Source: Sambucus nigra
Lineage: Eukaryota; Streptophyta; Magnoliopsida; Dipsacales; Adoxaceae
Length of the DNA stretch: 64,000 bases
Assembly: GCA_949130495.1 (NCBI GenBank)
Contig: OX422222.1
Location: 106,133,709 to 106,197,708 of the forward strand
Direction: 5' to 3'
Each line of letters opens with the position of its first letter. Position 1 is the stretch's first letter. The position numbers and the translations under genes are program-made. Shown piece after piece: positions 27,387 through 38,008 of the stretch. A model generated the notes under the pieces. It was given only the letters and a program-made list of their open reading frames with translations. It was not told the DNA's origin and made no database searches.

Positions 27387-28770
27387 TATTTGACTTTTCT
27401 CTCAAACTTTGACTGTCCATATCTTTTGCTCCGGGTATCCGATTTAGGTGCCGTTTCTTCCGAGGTGCTTGTGAAGATGATGCCTTCAACTTTTCTGTAG
27501 GTACCTCATCCGGATTCTGGGTAGAAATGACTCTTTTGCCCTTTTGACTTTTCTCATTGACTTTTTTATTCTTCCGGTTTCCTTCTTCCATTTCTTGACA
27601 TTAGATACCTGTAAAATCATAACGAAATACCAGAAACTCGGTGTACTTGTTAGGATAAGTCAATAGCAAGATTATGAGATAAAGTCAATCCAATTACGTT
27701 GTTCGAGGTGATTAAAGTACCGAAATTAGGGGATAAATTGGGAAGAATTTATGCCTAATCACCTCTTCAAAAGAGTTTACAGACTCACCTGCTTCAGAAG
27801 TTGATATAGGGTCTGAGGAAGAGGACTCAGACATTGGGACAGGATCCTCAGGAACCTCTTCACGCTCAGTAGGCTCTACAAGCTCATGGTATATGAACTT
27901 TAGTGGATAAGAAAAAATTGGTCTGAGGGGAAGGGCCTCAGCCCTACGATCTTCCTATGGGGCTAGTTTTATCTGCATAATCTTCCCAAAGGTCTTCTCA
28001 CGAAGAGAAGGGAACTCTTCTATAAGTTGGTACAAGGGTCTGAGCATAAGGAAGATAACACTACACTTTAAGGGAAAGACTAAGCTACAAATAGGTACAC
28101 AACTTAAAAAACCTAAATTAAAGATCAAAGGGTGGAAATTAAAAGGTCTCAAACGAAGAACACTAAGAACACTCAAGGGCAGGTCACTGGAGAAGGTGAC
28201 CGAAAGTTCACCGAAAGACTAAAAGAAGGAAGTTTATGGTTAAAGCAATTTCAGAGAAACCTAGAATGGCCCTAGCACCACTCAACCACTGCAATCCTAC
28301 CCCTACAACCACTTAACAGTGGAAGAAACCCTCACCGGAAAAATGAAAGTCACCGGAAAAGCTTAAACCCGGAGATGAAAGTTAACAAATAAAGAGAGAG
28401 AAGGAGAGCGATACCTGACTGAGTGTGATAGAAGAAGTAAGAGACTTAAGAGGCGAAGAAGCTTCAATCGTAGCCAGCAATGGAGGTTTGAAGGAAATTG
28501 TAGTTGCAGAAAATCTTAGGGGGGGAGAAAAAAGAGAATGAGGAAAGAGAAAAAGGTTTTAAACCTACTCAATGATGGGGCATAATTTTTAATGTCCCCA
28601 TCATTACACTTGGAAACCAAAAAGACGTTACTAGAAATATCAACACCTTGGGGAATACGTTAGTCACTTCAATGGGTGACATATGTCAAGGAATCACTTC
28701 ACATCCCAAGGCACTAAAAGAAACTCATCCTCGGCCTAGTATATCCATCAATCACCTACTCACATAGGAG

Positions 28771-28790
28771 ACTAAGGGATAGGGGGTGAT
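28771..28790 (+). other. Polypurine tract before the 3' LTR of element 2
   Basis: AAGGGATAGGGGGTGAT directly precedes the TGATATGCCC that starts the 3' LTR. Element 3 has AAGGGCTAGGGGGTGAT in the same place. This would prime plus-strand DNA synthesis. Confidence 0.75.
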
Positions 28791-29298
28791 TGATATGCCC
28801 AAAGTTCACCCTTGTACTCGGAGTCACTAACCTTGGCCTATCTCACAGCCGAGTTAACAAGAAGCTCACAACTGCCATCAGAAGGGTCATTTTCTACAAG
28901 GTCGAATCTCTACTATTAACCTCGGCTTACCAGGAACCAAGGTCAGCAGCGCCTTATGGAGATTAGTTATTGATAAACGTCTTAACCTACTCAGGCCGAC
29001 GTTATATCTCACCTCATGCCCAACCTCGGCCAACCATCTCGGCTGAGGTCATCATGGTTAGCGACAAGACAAAGCAACACCATCGGATTTCACCAACCTC
29101 GTACTCGTCTAGGCTGAGGTTACATCAGTTATGGACACAAGTCTGAGCCTATACAAGCACATGTAAGGTTTGGAATACGTGGACAAATCAGTTATAACCG
29201 AATCATTCCCCTCACGTGAGAGAATATTGTGGTCATCATTATCTACATAAAATCAGCTAGGTGTCATTCTCACACTAGTTCGATCCTCATACACATTT
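28791..29298 (+). repeat. 3' LTR of element 2, truncated
   Basis: Aligns with the first 500 or so bases of the 5' LTR (15820 onward) and stops after CGATCCTCATACACAT. The remaining 350 bp and the right target duplication are missing. The deletion also removed part of the protease region of element 1 on the flank. Confidence 0.85.
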
Positions 29299-30914
29299 TC
29301 TGATGTAGTGGAAGGAGGGACTGTAGGCCCGATAAGTAGTTTAATCAAGGCATTTCGGTGCAAGTTGGAAGACATAAAGAGTACTTATAGAGTGATGTTA
29401 GCCTGTGTTTTCTTCATCTGATCGAGGATCTTTCTCACCTCGAGGGTTATTTCCGGCATAAGGAGTTTCTCAACACCTTTTTCCTTATCGATCATTGTTG
29501 ATTGAGGGTTAGAAACCTAGTAATGCCTCCCCGATATAGTCATATAGTTCATAGAAGAAGGGAAACTAGAAACCATGTTTCTTCATCTATCCTGGGATTT
29601 TGACCACTTTGTTAATCTCTCCTAGCAGATCCTCAAATGACATCATTCCACATATACTGACTACTGGGCTATCTTTTCTTGGTTTTTCTCTTCATTTGAA
29701 CTATCGAATTTGTCCCCCACTCGGTGGTAATGATGTCATCCTTCCACGATAAGTCAATTCATCATACAATCTCAATAGCTCTTCATATAAATCCTCCCAC
29801 TCAACGGGGAGATGTAAAAGAGAAGGGACTAAGCGCCCTTACAAATTTCATTGGTCTGTCAGGATAAGTCTGACATGATCTGGACATCATGATCGAAGCT
29901 GGCTTAGTTGGTGGGTACCACCCAACTATTTGACTTCTAGCCCACTTTCGAGCTTCCAAGAAAAGTCTGATGAATTTCTGGTAGTCTATGGTCATTTGTT
30001 AGGGCAATTTTAGCCATAACTCTAAGAACTGGTCCAATACTGTTGGGAATTACATATCCTTTCCCTCGAAATGAGTACAAACGGTAATGCATGCTCTCGT
30101 AAGAAGTGATAGGGCCTGATCGGCAGAGAAGGTAGGATATAAGACGAAATATGGGCAAACTTTGAGGTGTTTAGGCGCATATAAGGGTATGATGGGTGAT
30201 TTACTGGGTACAATCTGGGTAGATGGGTTAAATTCCAGGTCTTCTTATATGAAGACATCATTTGCATGATTTGAGAGTAGATTGTGGGTAATGTTGGCTT
30301 AGGATTGGTTGGTGGGGTGATGATACCCCGGTCAATTAGTCTTTGGATTACATTTCGGAGATGGAAACACTGATCAGTGGTATGGCCAGTATTTTGATGA
30401 AAATAAAAATGGGCATCTGGTTTGAAATTTTTGGGAAATGGGTTTGGTAATGGATGAGGGTCCAATGGATTGATAAGATTTCGGCTCAAAAGGGCATGTT
30501 AAACTTTGGAGAGGGGAGCGTGAAGCACTGTGTATTCTTTTTTGACTAGGTTAGGGCGGCTTTCTAGGCATGAAGTGGCAGGCTGAGAGATATTATTGAT
30601 GGTTGAAACTGTGGTATTGGCAAGCTTCTCATACTTTCTTGGAGTGAACTGTCCGAATACTTTCTTTGGCTCAACTTACGTCTTGGCAAGACTCAATATC
30701 CACTCTTAATTCCCGGAGGGCTCGAAAATGAGGGTAATATTTTCCTCCCATCGTCGCTCAGACATGGGGTAAAAACTTCTGCTTCATAAGACTGACTTGT
30801 TCCTCTTCGAAAGTCCGGTTGGTCATGGTGGTCGCTTTCTCTATCCACCTTCCTATGAAACTACTGACAGTTTCCCCAAAATATTGTTTGAGAAGTTCTA
30901 AATCACAACGGGTA
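29299..30914 (-). pseudogene. gag middle and C-terminal part of Tat element 1
   Basis: Read from high to low: VTRCDLELLKQYFGETVSSF, then FIGRWIEKATTMTNRTFEEE (30914-30760), a gag core block. A zinc-knuckle-like YFHQNTGHTTDQCFHLRNVI (near 30400) and LIDRGIITPP follow. Near 29360 a protease-proximal piece EMP-LNYLSG resembles the ALLKVL-type block that precedes the Tat protease. The piece joins the N-terminal gag at 40802-41484 across element 4, and the protease at 15819 across element 2. Several stops and frame changes are present. Confidence 0.82.
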
Positions 30915-30919
30915 ACCTC

Positions 30920-32137
30920 TGTAAGAGGGTAGTTTAGATAAGATGGAGGCGTAACCCCTTTTGAGTATGGTGATGACAAGGTTAATCAGTAAACACTAGT
31001 GATTTAGCCACAAGACACAAAGAACAGTTTGCAACGTATGAAACCCAGCTTAAACTCACAAATCTCTCGTGTATAACTCACAATATAATAAAGAACTCAG
31101 AAATAACTTAGCTAGAGGGAGAGAGAAGTAAGCATCCTAGATACACCTTAGTAGGCAGGTAAAGAAGCACACACACCGAAAAGGTCTTCTTCAAGGATTT
31201 CTGTCAAGTTATTAAAGCTCCCTAATAAATGACAAATGGTGGGTGGAAGAACTCTCTGGTTTTTCAATAACTCTTTCTCTAGTAATAATTTCTCAAAATA
31301 TTAAAAGAATATCTCCAAAAGAACTCTTTTTAGAACTTTTTGATCGATGCCCTTCCTTGGAGGTGGTTGAGGCCTTAAATATCCCCCACACCACCCCCGA
31401 GGCAGCTAAGTCATTAATGCCTCTGAAAAGACCTCCCTCATACCTTATGTCACCAGCATTAAATACCTGATGCACTAGTTGTCTTTACGTCATAAACATT
31501 AAATGCCAAGGCATGCCTTTTGCCTAACCACTGTGTGTCAGGGGGCTGTTGCCACAGAGGTTGCTTACCAACCGTCTGACAGCCCCAAATACCACGGTGG
31601 TTTACTCAAGTGCAGATTTGACGTTGTCTAGTTGGCTAGTGACATCACCTACAGTAGATGGGACATAAAGTAGAGGGCTGTTTGGTTCACAGCAAAGCTC
31701 CCGATGGAACTCGAAGCTACTTTGCTCTAGGTTCCACGGTGAAGATCTTTCGGTGTTTTACCAGGTGTATCTAAGATGGTCAGGACAAGCCCCAACGGTG
31801 CCCCACTTCTCAATCCTCCAAACCAAGTCCCTCTAAAGTTCCCACGGTGAGGTTGTTCGATAGAGCATGAAAGCTCTCCCAGGCCCTGCCAAGCCTGGTC
31901 TCTCGCGAGTACCATTCGACCTCACACCCATTCATTATTCTCGTTACAACATTACAGTCGTTACAACTCGTAGTCAATATAAACAAAGCTATAATATGAC
32001 AAAGTAACAATAAGCTAAAATACGAGTTGCCACGCCAAGCTTCCACGCTGAGCTGCCTCGCTGAGCTTATCCTCAGAACAGTTTGCTAATTGGTGGATTA
32101 TCCCTAATCCCAGGATTACCTTCAGGCCCCCTCTACA
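30920..32137 (-). repeat. 3' LTR of element 4 (complete)
   Basis: 1218 bp, running from TGTAGAGGGGGCC at 32137 to CCCTCTTACA at 30920 on the minus strand. The part from 32137 to about 31792 is duplicated almost perfectly at 40447-40796. A GATATTTAAGG stretch near 31375 on the minus strand is a weak TATA candidate. Confidence 0.9.
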
Positions 32138-32157
32138 TTTGTCCCTTCGTGGAGGGA
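32138..32157 (-). other. Polypurine tract of element 4
   Basis: On the minus strand CCACGAAGGGACAAA directly precedes the TGTAGAGG start of the 3' LTR. It is only moderately purine-rich, but its position is exact. Confidence 0.5.
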
Positions 32158-32912
32158 TTTGTTGTGGGAACAAGAAGTGTCTCCACGAAAACTTCTCAAT
32201 CCGATGAACCTTCTGTGTCTGGCCTGCTACTTTTTCCTAATGCCGAGCCTCAACCGTTCTAGCTTGAATATCTAAAATTCTCCCGAAGGACCTGCTAATA
32301 TTCTCCCAGTAATGTTCGAAAAAGCGAAAAATTCTCCCCGATGTAACTGAGTCATAACTAAACAACGTTTGAGCTTCTGACGAGGGGACATCGTGGATTT
32401 TTTGAACCATTGGGACATCTTCTTCGTTGGGGGTTTATTGGATATGTCTGAGAAAATCTTGGCGCCCAAAACTCAATCTTGCTTAGGAAGGTAATGATGG
32501 CTGTTCCCTAGGTGTCACTTCATTAATGACGTAGCGTTGTCTTTTCCATTGTCAGAACACTTCCCGAAGTGCCACGTGTACATTTGAAATGATTGCAGGC
32601 GGCCTCACACGTGCAATGGTGGGAAACTTAAACGACGAACTTAAAAATTCAAATGGCTAAATCCCCCAAACACTTAAAACCTTCCTTTCTCTTACTTTGC
32701 CATTACCTTCTTCAAATTTCCTTCGCTTTTAGAGAGAGAGAGAGAGAGAGAGCTTCCATTGTTGAGCATCTGAAACCTCCATTGCTGTTCAAGCTTGTGC
32801 CTTCCTTTTCTTGCTCTCATCTTCTACGCCACCTCCTGTGGTTGCTCTCCTCCATTGTCGTACTCAAGCTCCTCTTACTCAAGGCTTTTTTCGTTTGCTC
32901 TAACACTCTGCC
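32158..32912 (+). promoter_or_regulatory. Promoter and leader region of the antisense gene in element 4
   Basis: About 750 bp between the LTR and the ATG at 32913. It holds two G-box cores, CACGTG at 32573-32578 and 32608-32613, and a TGACGTAG near 32527. A pyrimidine-rich leader contains a GA run near 32731-32752. No convincing TATA box is seen. An upstream ATG at 32653 opens a 127-codon frame that overlaps the main start; it may be a chance frame. G-boxes are bound by bZIP and bHLH factors in plants; use here is inferred. Confidence 0.4.
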
Positions 32913-35900
32913 ATGGCGTCTCCAAGTTACCCCACCATCTCTTCAACCAGTGCGACGCCTTCTACCGCTGTTGCTACCACTGTTACTGCCACTACTGCTG
33001 CTTCCGCTTTGGATGCTGCCCGTCGTGAACAGTTAAGGTTTTATCATCGCTCTCCCATTTTTGGCAAGGATGATAGCTTTGCTGCTGCCTGCAAGACTGT
33101 CAAATTTGAATGCAAGTTTGAGACCTTATTGCTGGGTGACGAGGACGAAGAACCCTCGAAGTGGGGCTTTCTTCCTCCAGAGGGGACTCTCAGGTTTCGT
33201 CTGGAGTGAGGGGACTTCCAATGGTCCCAAATTGAGTTCGAGGCACCAGGGGGTTCTCCTGCCCATTTTGCTTCTTGGAACTCTCACATGGTGAGTTCCC
33301 ATGGTGATATTCTGAGTAAGATTGGCCTTCAACGGGCCAAATGGTTTGGTGAGTTTACTCTCTCCAAAAATAATGCTGCTCTCCCCATTCTTGTTTCTCG
33401 TTGGAACGTGATGACTCACACATTCATCGCTGCGTGGGGCGAGTTTACGATAACCCTAGAAGATGTCTGCGAGCTCCTGGGGCTCGAAGCAGCAGGACAT
33501 GAGCCTTATACCGATGAGCCTCTCGACGCCCAAGAGATTGCTGACCGTTTGGCATTGGACCGAATATGCCGAAGTTGCATCGGTTCTTCAAACAAAGCTA
33601 CCTTCACTCCGCTGATTAACTACTTCTTCAAGGGTTCTAGTGAAGGCAGTTCTTCAACTTCAACGGATGCCCCTGGTTAAGGTACTTCGTTAGAGCTCCA
33701 CGCTTACATCCTTGTGATTCTTTCCCGTTTTCTTTTGACGGGAAAACCAAATGATCAGCCCCGAAGGGACCTTATCAACATATCCCTTCGTTTGGCCCGG
33801 GGCATCAAACTTCCTTTGGCTGCAATTGCCTTAGGGTCCCTCTACACCTGGCTCGACAGAACATTGTTCGACATAGAACGATCACTTGGCCGTTATAACC
33901 TGGCCAATTTTGCCAACAGCGTCCTTCTAACCGGCTTCCTGTACGTGAGCTTTCCTGTTGTAGCGGCCAAGGCCAACCGAACTCCTTCTGGGGAAACCAT
34001 TCTGCCCCCACGCTCTTATATTTATCACAAGAGGCAGAGCCGAAAAGAGCTGATCGCCTCAATTGACCGTTTTGAGGACTTTGTTATGAGGCCTTACGGA
34101 GAAGATGTCTTTTTTCATACTTGTGATTTCTTCCAGCACGAATCCAGGGTGGTTCAGGTGGGGGTAGACATTGAAGATCCTCAGTTAGCCGTGGTGATTC
34201 TCATTTCTCCGGGGTATCTGCCGTCCTACACCGAGTGGGGATATTCCAGCGAACATTATAACCCCAATCGGTGCAGTCGTCAATTTGGGTTTGATCAGGG
34301 GGCTCCTCGCCCAGTTTTCCAATCTTCAAACCCAAAGGTTAGCTTCAGCGAGGCATGTTCCTTATTTTCCTCTACTGCTGCGTGGGGGATAAGTGAATCA
34401 ATGGCTGGGCGAATCACCATTCCTTCCAACAAAAGGCAAGGGGATGTGACCGGTCTATTTGCCACGAAGTTCTGGCCGAAACAACTGGCTGACATTGCTG
34501 AGTTCATAGATGGCGAGCCCGTGTACCCTCCAGTTCTGTCTTTTTCTGCGTTGGAGCTGGGACTTAAAGGCAACTCCGTTCTTGGGATTGAGTTCCCTCT
34601 AAGCAAAACCCCTAAAAGGCCTAACGAAGAGCTTCCTCCGTTATGCCCCATGATTCCTACTGCCATACCCAAAGCCAAAAGTGCTGGGGTATCCAGGAAG
34701 ACTGCTCCTTCGACTAGAGCCACTGCTGATGAAGGGTCTTCGCAGCCATCAACCAAGAAGGCCAAGAGTGGGGTGGCTTCCACGAAAAAATCAAAGTCCA
34801 AATCCCAGACTCCTATGGCAGCCCTTCCCATAGCCTCCGTTCCTCCTCCCATGTCTGCTGAAAAGGCCGAGAGGTTAAGGAGGGAGGCGCAGGCTGAGGT
34901 AGATCGGGTAAATGCAGAGTTTCAACGGCGCGCTGTCGTCGTTCCTCCTTCGGTTGCTTTCCCTACGATCGTCGTCGATCCAACTGAGCCAGCTGCAAGG
35001 AGGAGGAAAAGTTCGAAGGTTCCTCAAGCTATTGGCAGTGATGTGACAAAGACAAGGAGGAAGACTTTAGGCACCAAGTCCCAGAGGAAGCAAGCTCCCA
35101 CGGTGCAAGCTTCTCATTCTTCTTCCCGATCTGAGGTATGTACACTTATCTTGTTCTCTTTTCCTCTTTAGTTAAAGCAAGCTGCATTTTCTTATATATA
35201 TTGTTCTTATTTACTTTGGTGCAGGGGTTTAAAGAAACTGGGCCTCGTCCTCCTAGTCCCCCAAGTCCCCCCATAAGCCGTTTCGTGGGTGGTCGCTGTG
35301 GTGCCTTCTCATCCGATACTACCCCACCCCGTTCGCCAATGACCTGGCTAACTTACTCCCGTCGTTCAATCTCACGATGGGCGAGGGAGGCAGCTGTGGA
35401 GGGTGAGGTTATAGAGCCCATGGATGTCTCTTCGCCACCAGAGACAACGCAATCCGAGACAACTACCTCAGTCCCCTCTGGCTCACTAGCTTCCCCTGAG
35501 GTTGCTCTGCCCATTGTTCTGGCTGCTGCAAGTGACCCTGAGGTAATGATTTCATACTTAATTTGTCTGATCTGGCATTCCTTCTCTTTCACCCCATTAT
35601 GTGTGCTGAATTTGGGATGTTGGTTGCCCTAGGTCGAAGTGTCCTCGCTGCTAGCAAACATTGTTCGTCCAACGGTGCTGGCGAGGCCTCTGACCACAGT
35701 GCCCCTTTTCAATGTCCTGACTGAGGTAAGTAACACTTGGATATATTTCGCCCTTTTTCTGTACTTGTTCCTCTTTACTAACATTGGCTTTTATATTGCA
35801 GCTTTCCCCTGATCTTTCACCACCCTCTTTTTTGGGTAGTCTTTACGCACACAGGGCTAAGGTTGGGGCTTCTTCGCAGCCTGGTGGTTTTTCTGCGCCC

Positions 35901-37781
35901 CTTCGTGCTGGGGCCTCCTTCGGGAGTCCATCATCTATTCCCAATGAACCCCCTACGCTTGCTTTGGTACCTTATGTGGGCGAGGGAACTTTGCCGATAG
36001 TTGAGGTTTCTGCGTCCAGAGACCCCATTGAGGCTGATGAGGTAACAAGTCCCCTCCCAACGGTTCCTGCCCCTTTAACCTCCGTGGTGACTCCCATTCC
36101 TGCCCCTGTTGTGACTCAGGTACTTTCTTAATTCTCTGCATAAACTCCACCGTATGTTAGGGTTGTTTTTTTTTCATAACTCCATCTTATAACGGTGACT
36201 TAATAATGAAAACACACTTGTTAAGTTTTTTTCGCAAACTCCACCGTTAGAGGTGACTTAACAATGAAAACACACTTGTTAAGGTTTTTCGCAAACTCCA
36301 CCGTTAGAGGTGACTTAACAATGAAAACACACTTGTTAAGGTTTTTTGTAAAACTTCACCAATAACGGCACACCCATGACTGTGACTTAACAACGAAAAC
36401 ACTTGTTAAGATTTTCCATAAACTCCACCTATAATGGTGACTTAAGAACGAAAACGCTTGTTAAGGTTTTTCATAAACTCCACCTATAACGGTGACTTAA
36501 CAACGAAAACGTTTGTTAAGATTTTTTATATAATCTCCACCTTATAACGGTGACTTAACAACGAAAACGCTTGTTAAGATTTTTATATAATCTCCACCTT
36601 ATAACGGTGACTTAACAACGAAAACGTTTGTTAAGATTTTTATATAATCTCCACCTTATAACGGTGACTTAACAACGAAAACGCTTGTTAAGATTTTTAT
36701 ATATAGTCTCCACCTTATAACGGTGACTTAACAACGAAAATGCTTGTTAAGATTTTTATATAATCTCCACCTTATAACGGTGACTTAACAATGAAAACGT
36801 TTGTTAAGATTTTTATATAATCTCCACCTTATAACGGTGACTTAACAACGAAAACACTTGTTAAGATTTTTATATAATCTCCACCTTATAACGGTGACTT
36901 AACAACGAAAACGCTTGTTAAGATTTTTATATAATCTCCACCTTATAACGGTGACTTAACAATGAAAACGTTTGTTAAGATTTTTATATAATCTCACTGT
37001 TTTTTATATCTCTTCTCAGGTTGCTCGGGAGGATTCCTCACCAGCTCTTTCACTTATGGGCACACCTCGTCAGGAACCTGCTGTTTCGGAAGAATCTGAT
37101 CATGCTGACCAAGGTTCCATGACTGGTGCCGAGGCAGAAAGTGAATCTGGGTGCGAATTGCCTCTTCCTGACTTAACTCCTCCTGCCTTTTGCCTAATGG
37201 TGCTTCGCAATTCTCTCCAAATGCCTGTGAGCCATCGCTTGGTGATTGAGTAGTTAGTGAACCATCACCCCGAGACCTTCACCGTGGACTGCCTACGGTC
37301 CAACATTCCCGTGATGAGTCATCGACTGCAAGGCATGGCGATCGTTGTTGCTGAGATTGCCAGTACTCCCACTTCCAGTGTCACCCGAGCCCTCATTAAT
37401 CAGTTTCTGGGTTTTCTGAAGGAATTGGGTCGTGACGGTTTCCGTTTCGACTGGCTTATAACGTATTTGAAAACTTTGAAGAGTCAGCAGCTGATCGGCC
37501 AGAGGGAACTACTGAGAAAGCACCAGGAGGACCAACGGGCTGAGGAGGTTAAGTTAGCTGAGCTGGCACCTCTTTTGGAATCGGCGGATGAAGAAGTAAA
37601 GAATACCGAAGAGGATCTGCGTTTGGCCAAGCTAAAACGGGAGAGACTTCTTATTGAACGCGCACAGGTGCAAACCAGGCTAGAGGTTGCTGTCAACGCT
37701 CAAAGCTCCTTTGCGTCAGCTTCTTCGGGCCTTCCTGGGGATTTTTTCTCTTCCCCGGACCTATGGTTCCTCTTAGGGTAG
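32913..37781 (+). pseudogene. Antisense five-exon PMD gene of element 4
   Basis: Exons: 32913-35135, 35225-35542, 35633-35725, 35802-36119 and 37020-37781. All four introns begin GT, end AG and are phase 0, and three of the four donors follow GAG. Joined length is 1237 codons. Exon 1 starts at ATG 32913 (CCATGGCG context) with a low-complexity Ser/Thr/Ala leader. It then has the plant mobile domain (PF10536-like): GEFTITLEDVCELLGL near 33440, the ARGIKLPLAAIALGSLYTWL block near 33805, and a Lys/Ser-rich basic stretch near 34700-34800. Exons 2-4 are Pro/Ser/Thr-rich. Exon 5 has a long heptad-like coiled coil (37490-37690). Only three in-frame stops break it: 33207 TGA, 33678 TAA and 37251 TAG. 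It converges on pol with 225 bp between the coding ends. Function unknown. Confidence 0.8.
36130..37000. repeat. Hairpin minisatellite in intron 4, 57 bp unit
   Basis: About 14 copies, with the later ones spaced exactly 57 bp (36611, 36668, 36727, 36784, 36841, 36898, 36955). Every unit contains CTTAACAA-N9-TTGTTAAG, an eight-base perfect inverted repeat, followed by an AT-rich linker and CTCCACCTTATAACGGTGA. The first units are more diverged. The whole array fits within the intron 36120-37019. Confidence 0.93.
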
Positions 37782-38008
37782 TAAACTCCTGTATATATTT
37801 TCTTTCTTCGTCCATTCATGTAATTCTTGGGCAATAGTTCCCAATTTTTTGTAATGCTCTCTTGTTTAATGAATGAAAGAATGTATATTTTCCAGTTTAT
37901 CTCTGAGTTATGACTGCTTTCATATCAATGTCTATACTTCACGTCATCAATAAAACTTGTATATTCATAATCAAAGACTAGATACATCGATGGTACAAAC
38001 TTAATTAT
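37782..38008. other. Intergenic tail between convergent antisense gene and pol
   Basis: Contains a TTGTAATGCTCTCTTGTTTA stretch followed by an ATGAATGAAAGAATG, a plausible plant polyadenylation region for the plus-strand gene. It resembles the 3' end of the antisense gene in element 1 near 11047. No coding sequence. Confidence 0.5.

Larger units (their letters stand above)
26163..27761 (-). mobile_element. Probable solo LTR, 1599 bp, inside the antisense gene of element 2
   Basis: Bounded by a five-base duplication CCTCT (26158-26162 and 27762-27766). On the minus strand it runs from TGATTAGGC to TCGTGTCA, a TG...CA structure. No second LTR or coding frame is seen inside. Near 26235-26275 is AAGTCGGGTATCGATCCTCAGG, cut short here to AAGTCGGGTATCGATCCT; a related stretch AAGTCCGGGTATC is in the insertion at 47512-49509. 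A minus-strand TATA box is at 27118-27124 with a palindrome cluster upstream. The most economical reading is recombination between two LTRs of a lost element. Confidence 0.82.
24005..28500 (-). pseudogene. Antisense spliced gene of element 2 (PF04195-like plus coiled coil)
   Basis: Lies between the minisatellite and the 3' LTR, antisense to gag-pol. A 5' leader (28500-28415) ends in TCAG before an intron at 28085-28414. Exon 2 (28084-25183) begins with a block like element 3 (LRPLYQLIEEFPSLREKTF). It contains DERAFDGRDGEIYVYEQMF near 25785 and LSPNTWRVMIRA near 25640. This is the pattern of the plant 'putative gypsy type transposon' domain, PF04195. Introns at 25087-25182 and 24576-24700 separate a charged segment (SEPPPPPKKNIGTSRADD) and a helical tail (DRGIKATGKWAAMKESESGA). 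Matching introns occur in element 3. Stops are present, and exon 2 is interrupted by the solo LTR at 26163-27761. Function unknown; the family name does not show transposase activity. Confidence 0.72.
15820..29298 (+). mobile_element. Tat-lineage LTR retrotransposon, element 2, degenerate
   Basis: The 5' LTR is at 15820-16678 and a 3' LTR remnant at 28791-29298, both starting TGATAT-CCCAAAG. Between them, in plus orientation, are gag, protease, RT, RNase H, a second RNase H and integrase (16857-22791), then a hairpin minisatellite. Next is a minus-strand antisense gene, into which a solo LTR is inserted, and then a polypurine tract. The element lies within the protease region of element 1. 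The left flank is GACCC; the matching right flank is lost because the 3' LTR is cut off about 350 bp early. In the first 100 LTR bases about one position in eight differs, so the insertion is old. Confidence 0.9.

Noticed and set aside
26545..27500. Coding frames inside the solo LTR at 26163-27761
   Set aside because: Short, with no recognisable domains, and in sequence best explained as LTR.
34295..34852. Minus-strand open frame opposite the PMD exon
   Set aside because: Low-complexity shadow of the Ser/Lys-rich exon. No family is recognised.
33288..35135. Host plant-mobile-domain gene
   Set aside because: It lies wholly inside the boundaries and target duplication of element 4, between pol and the 3' LTR, so it belongs to the element.
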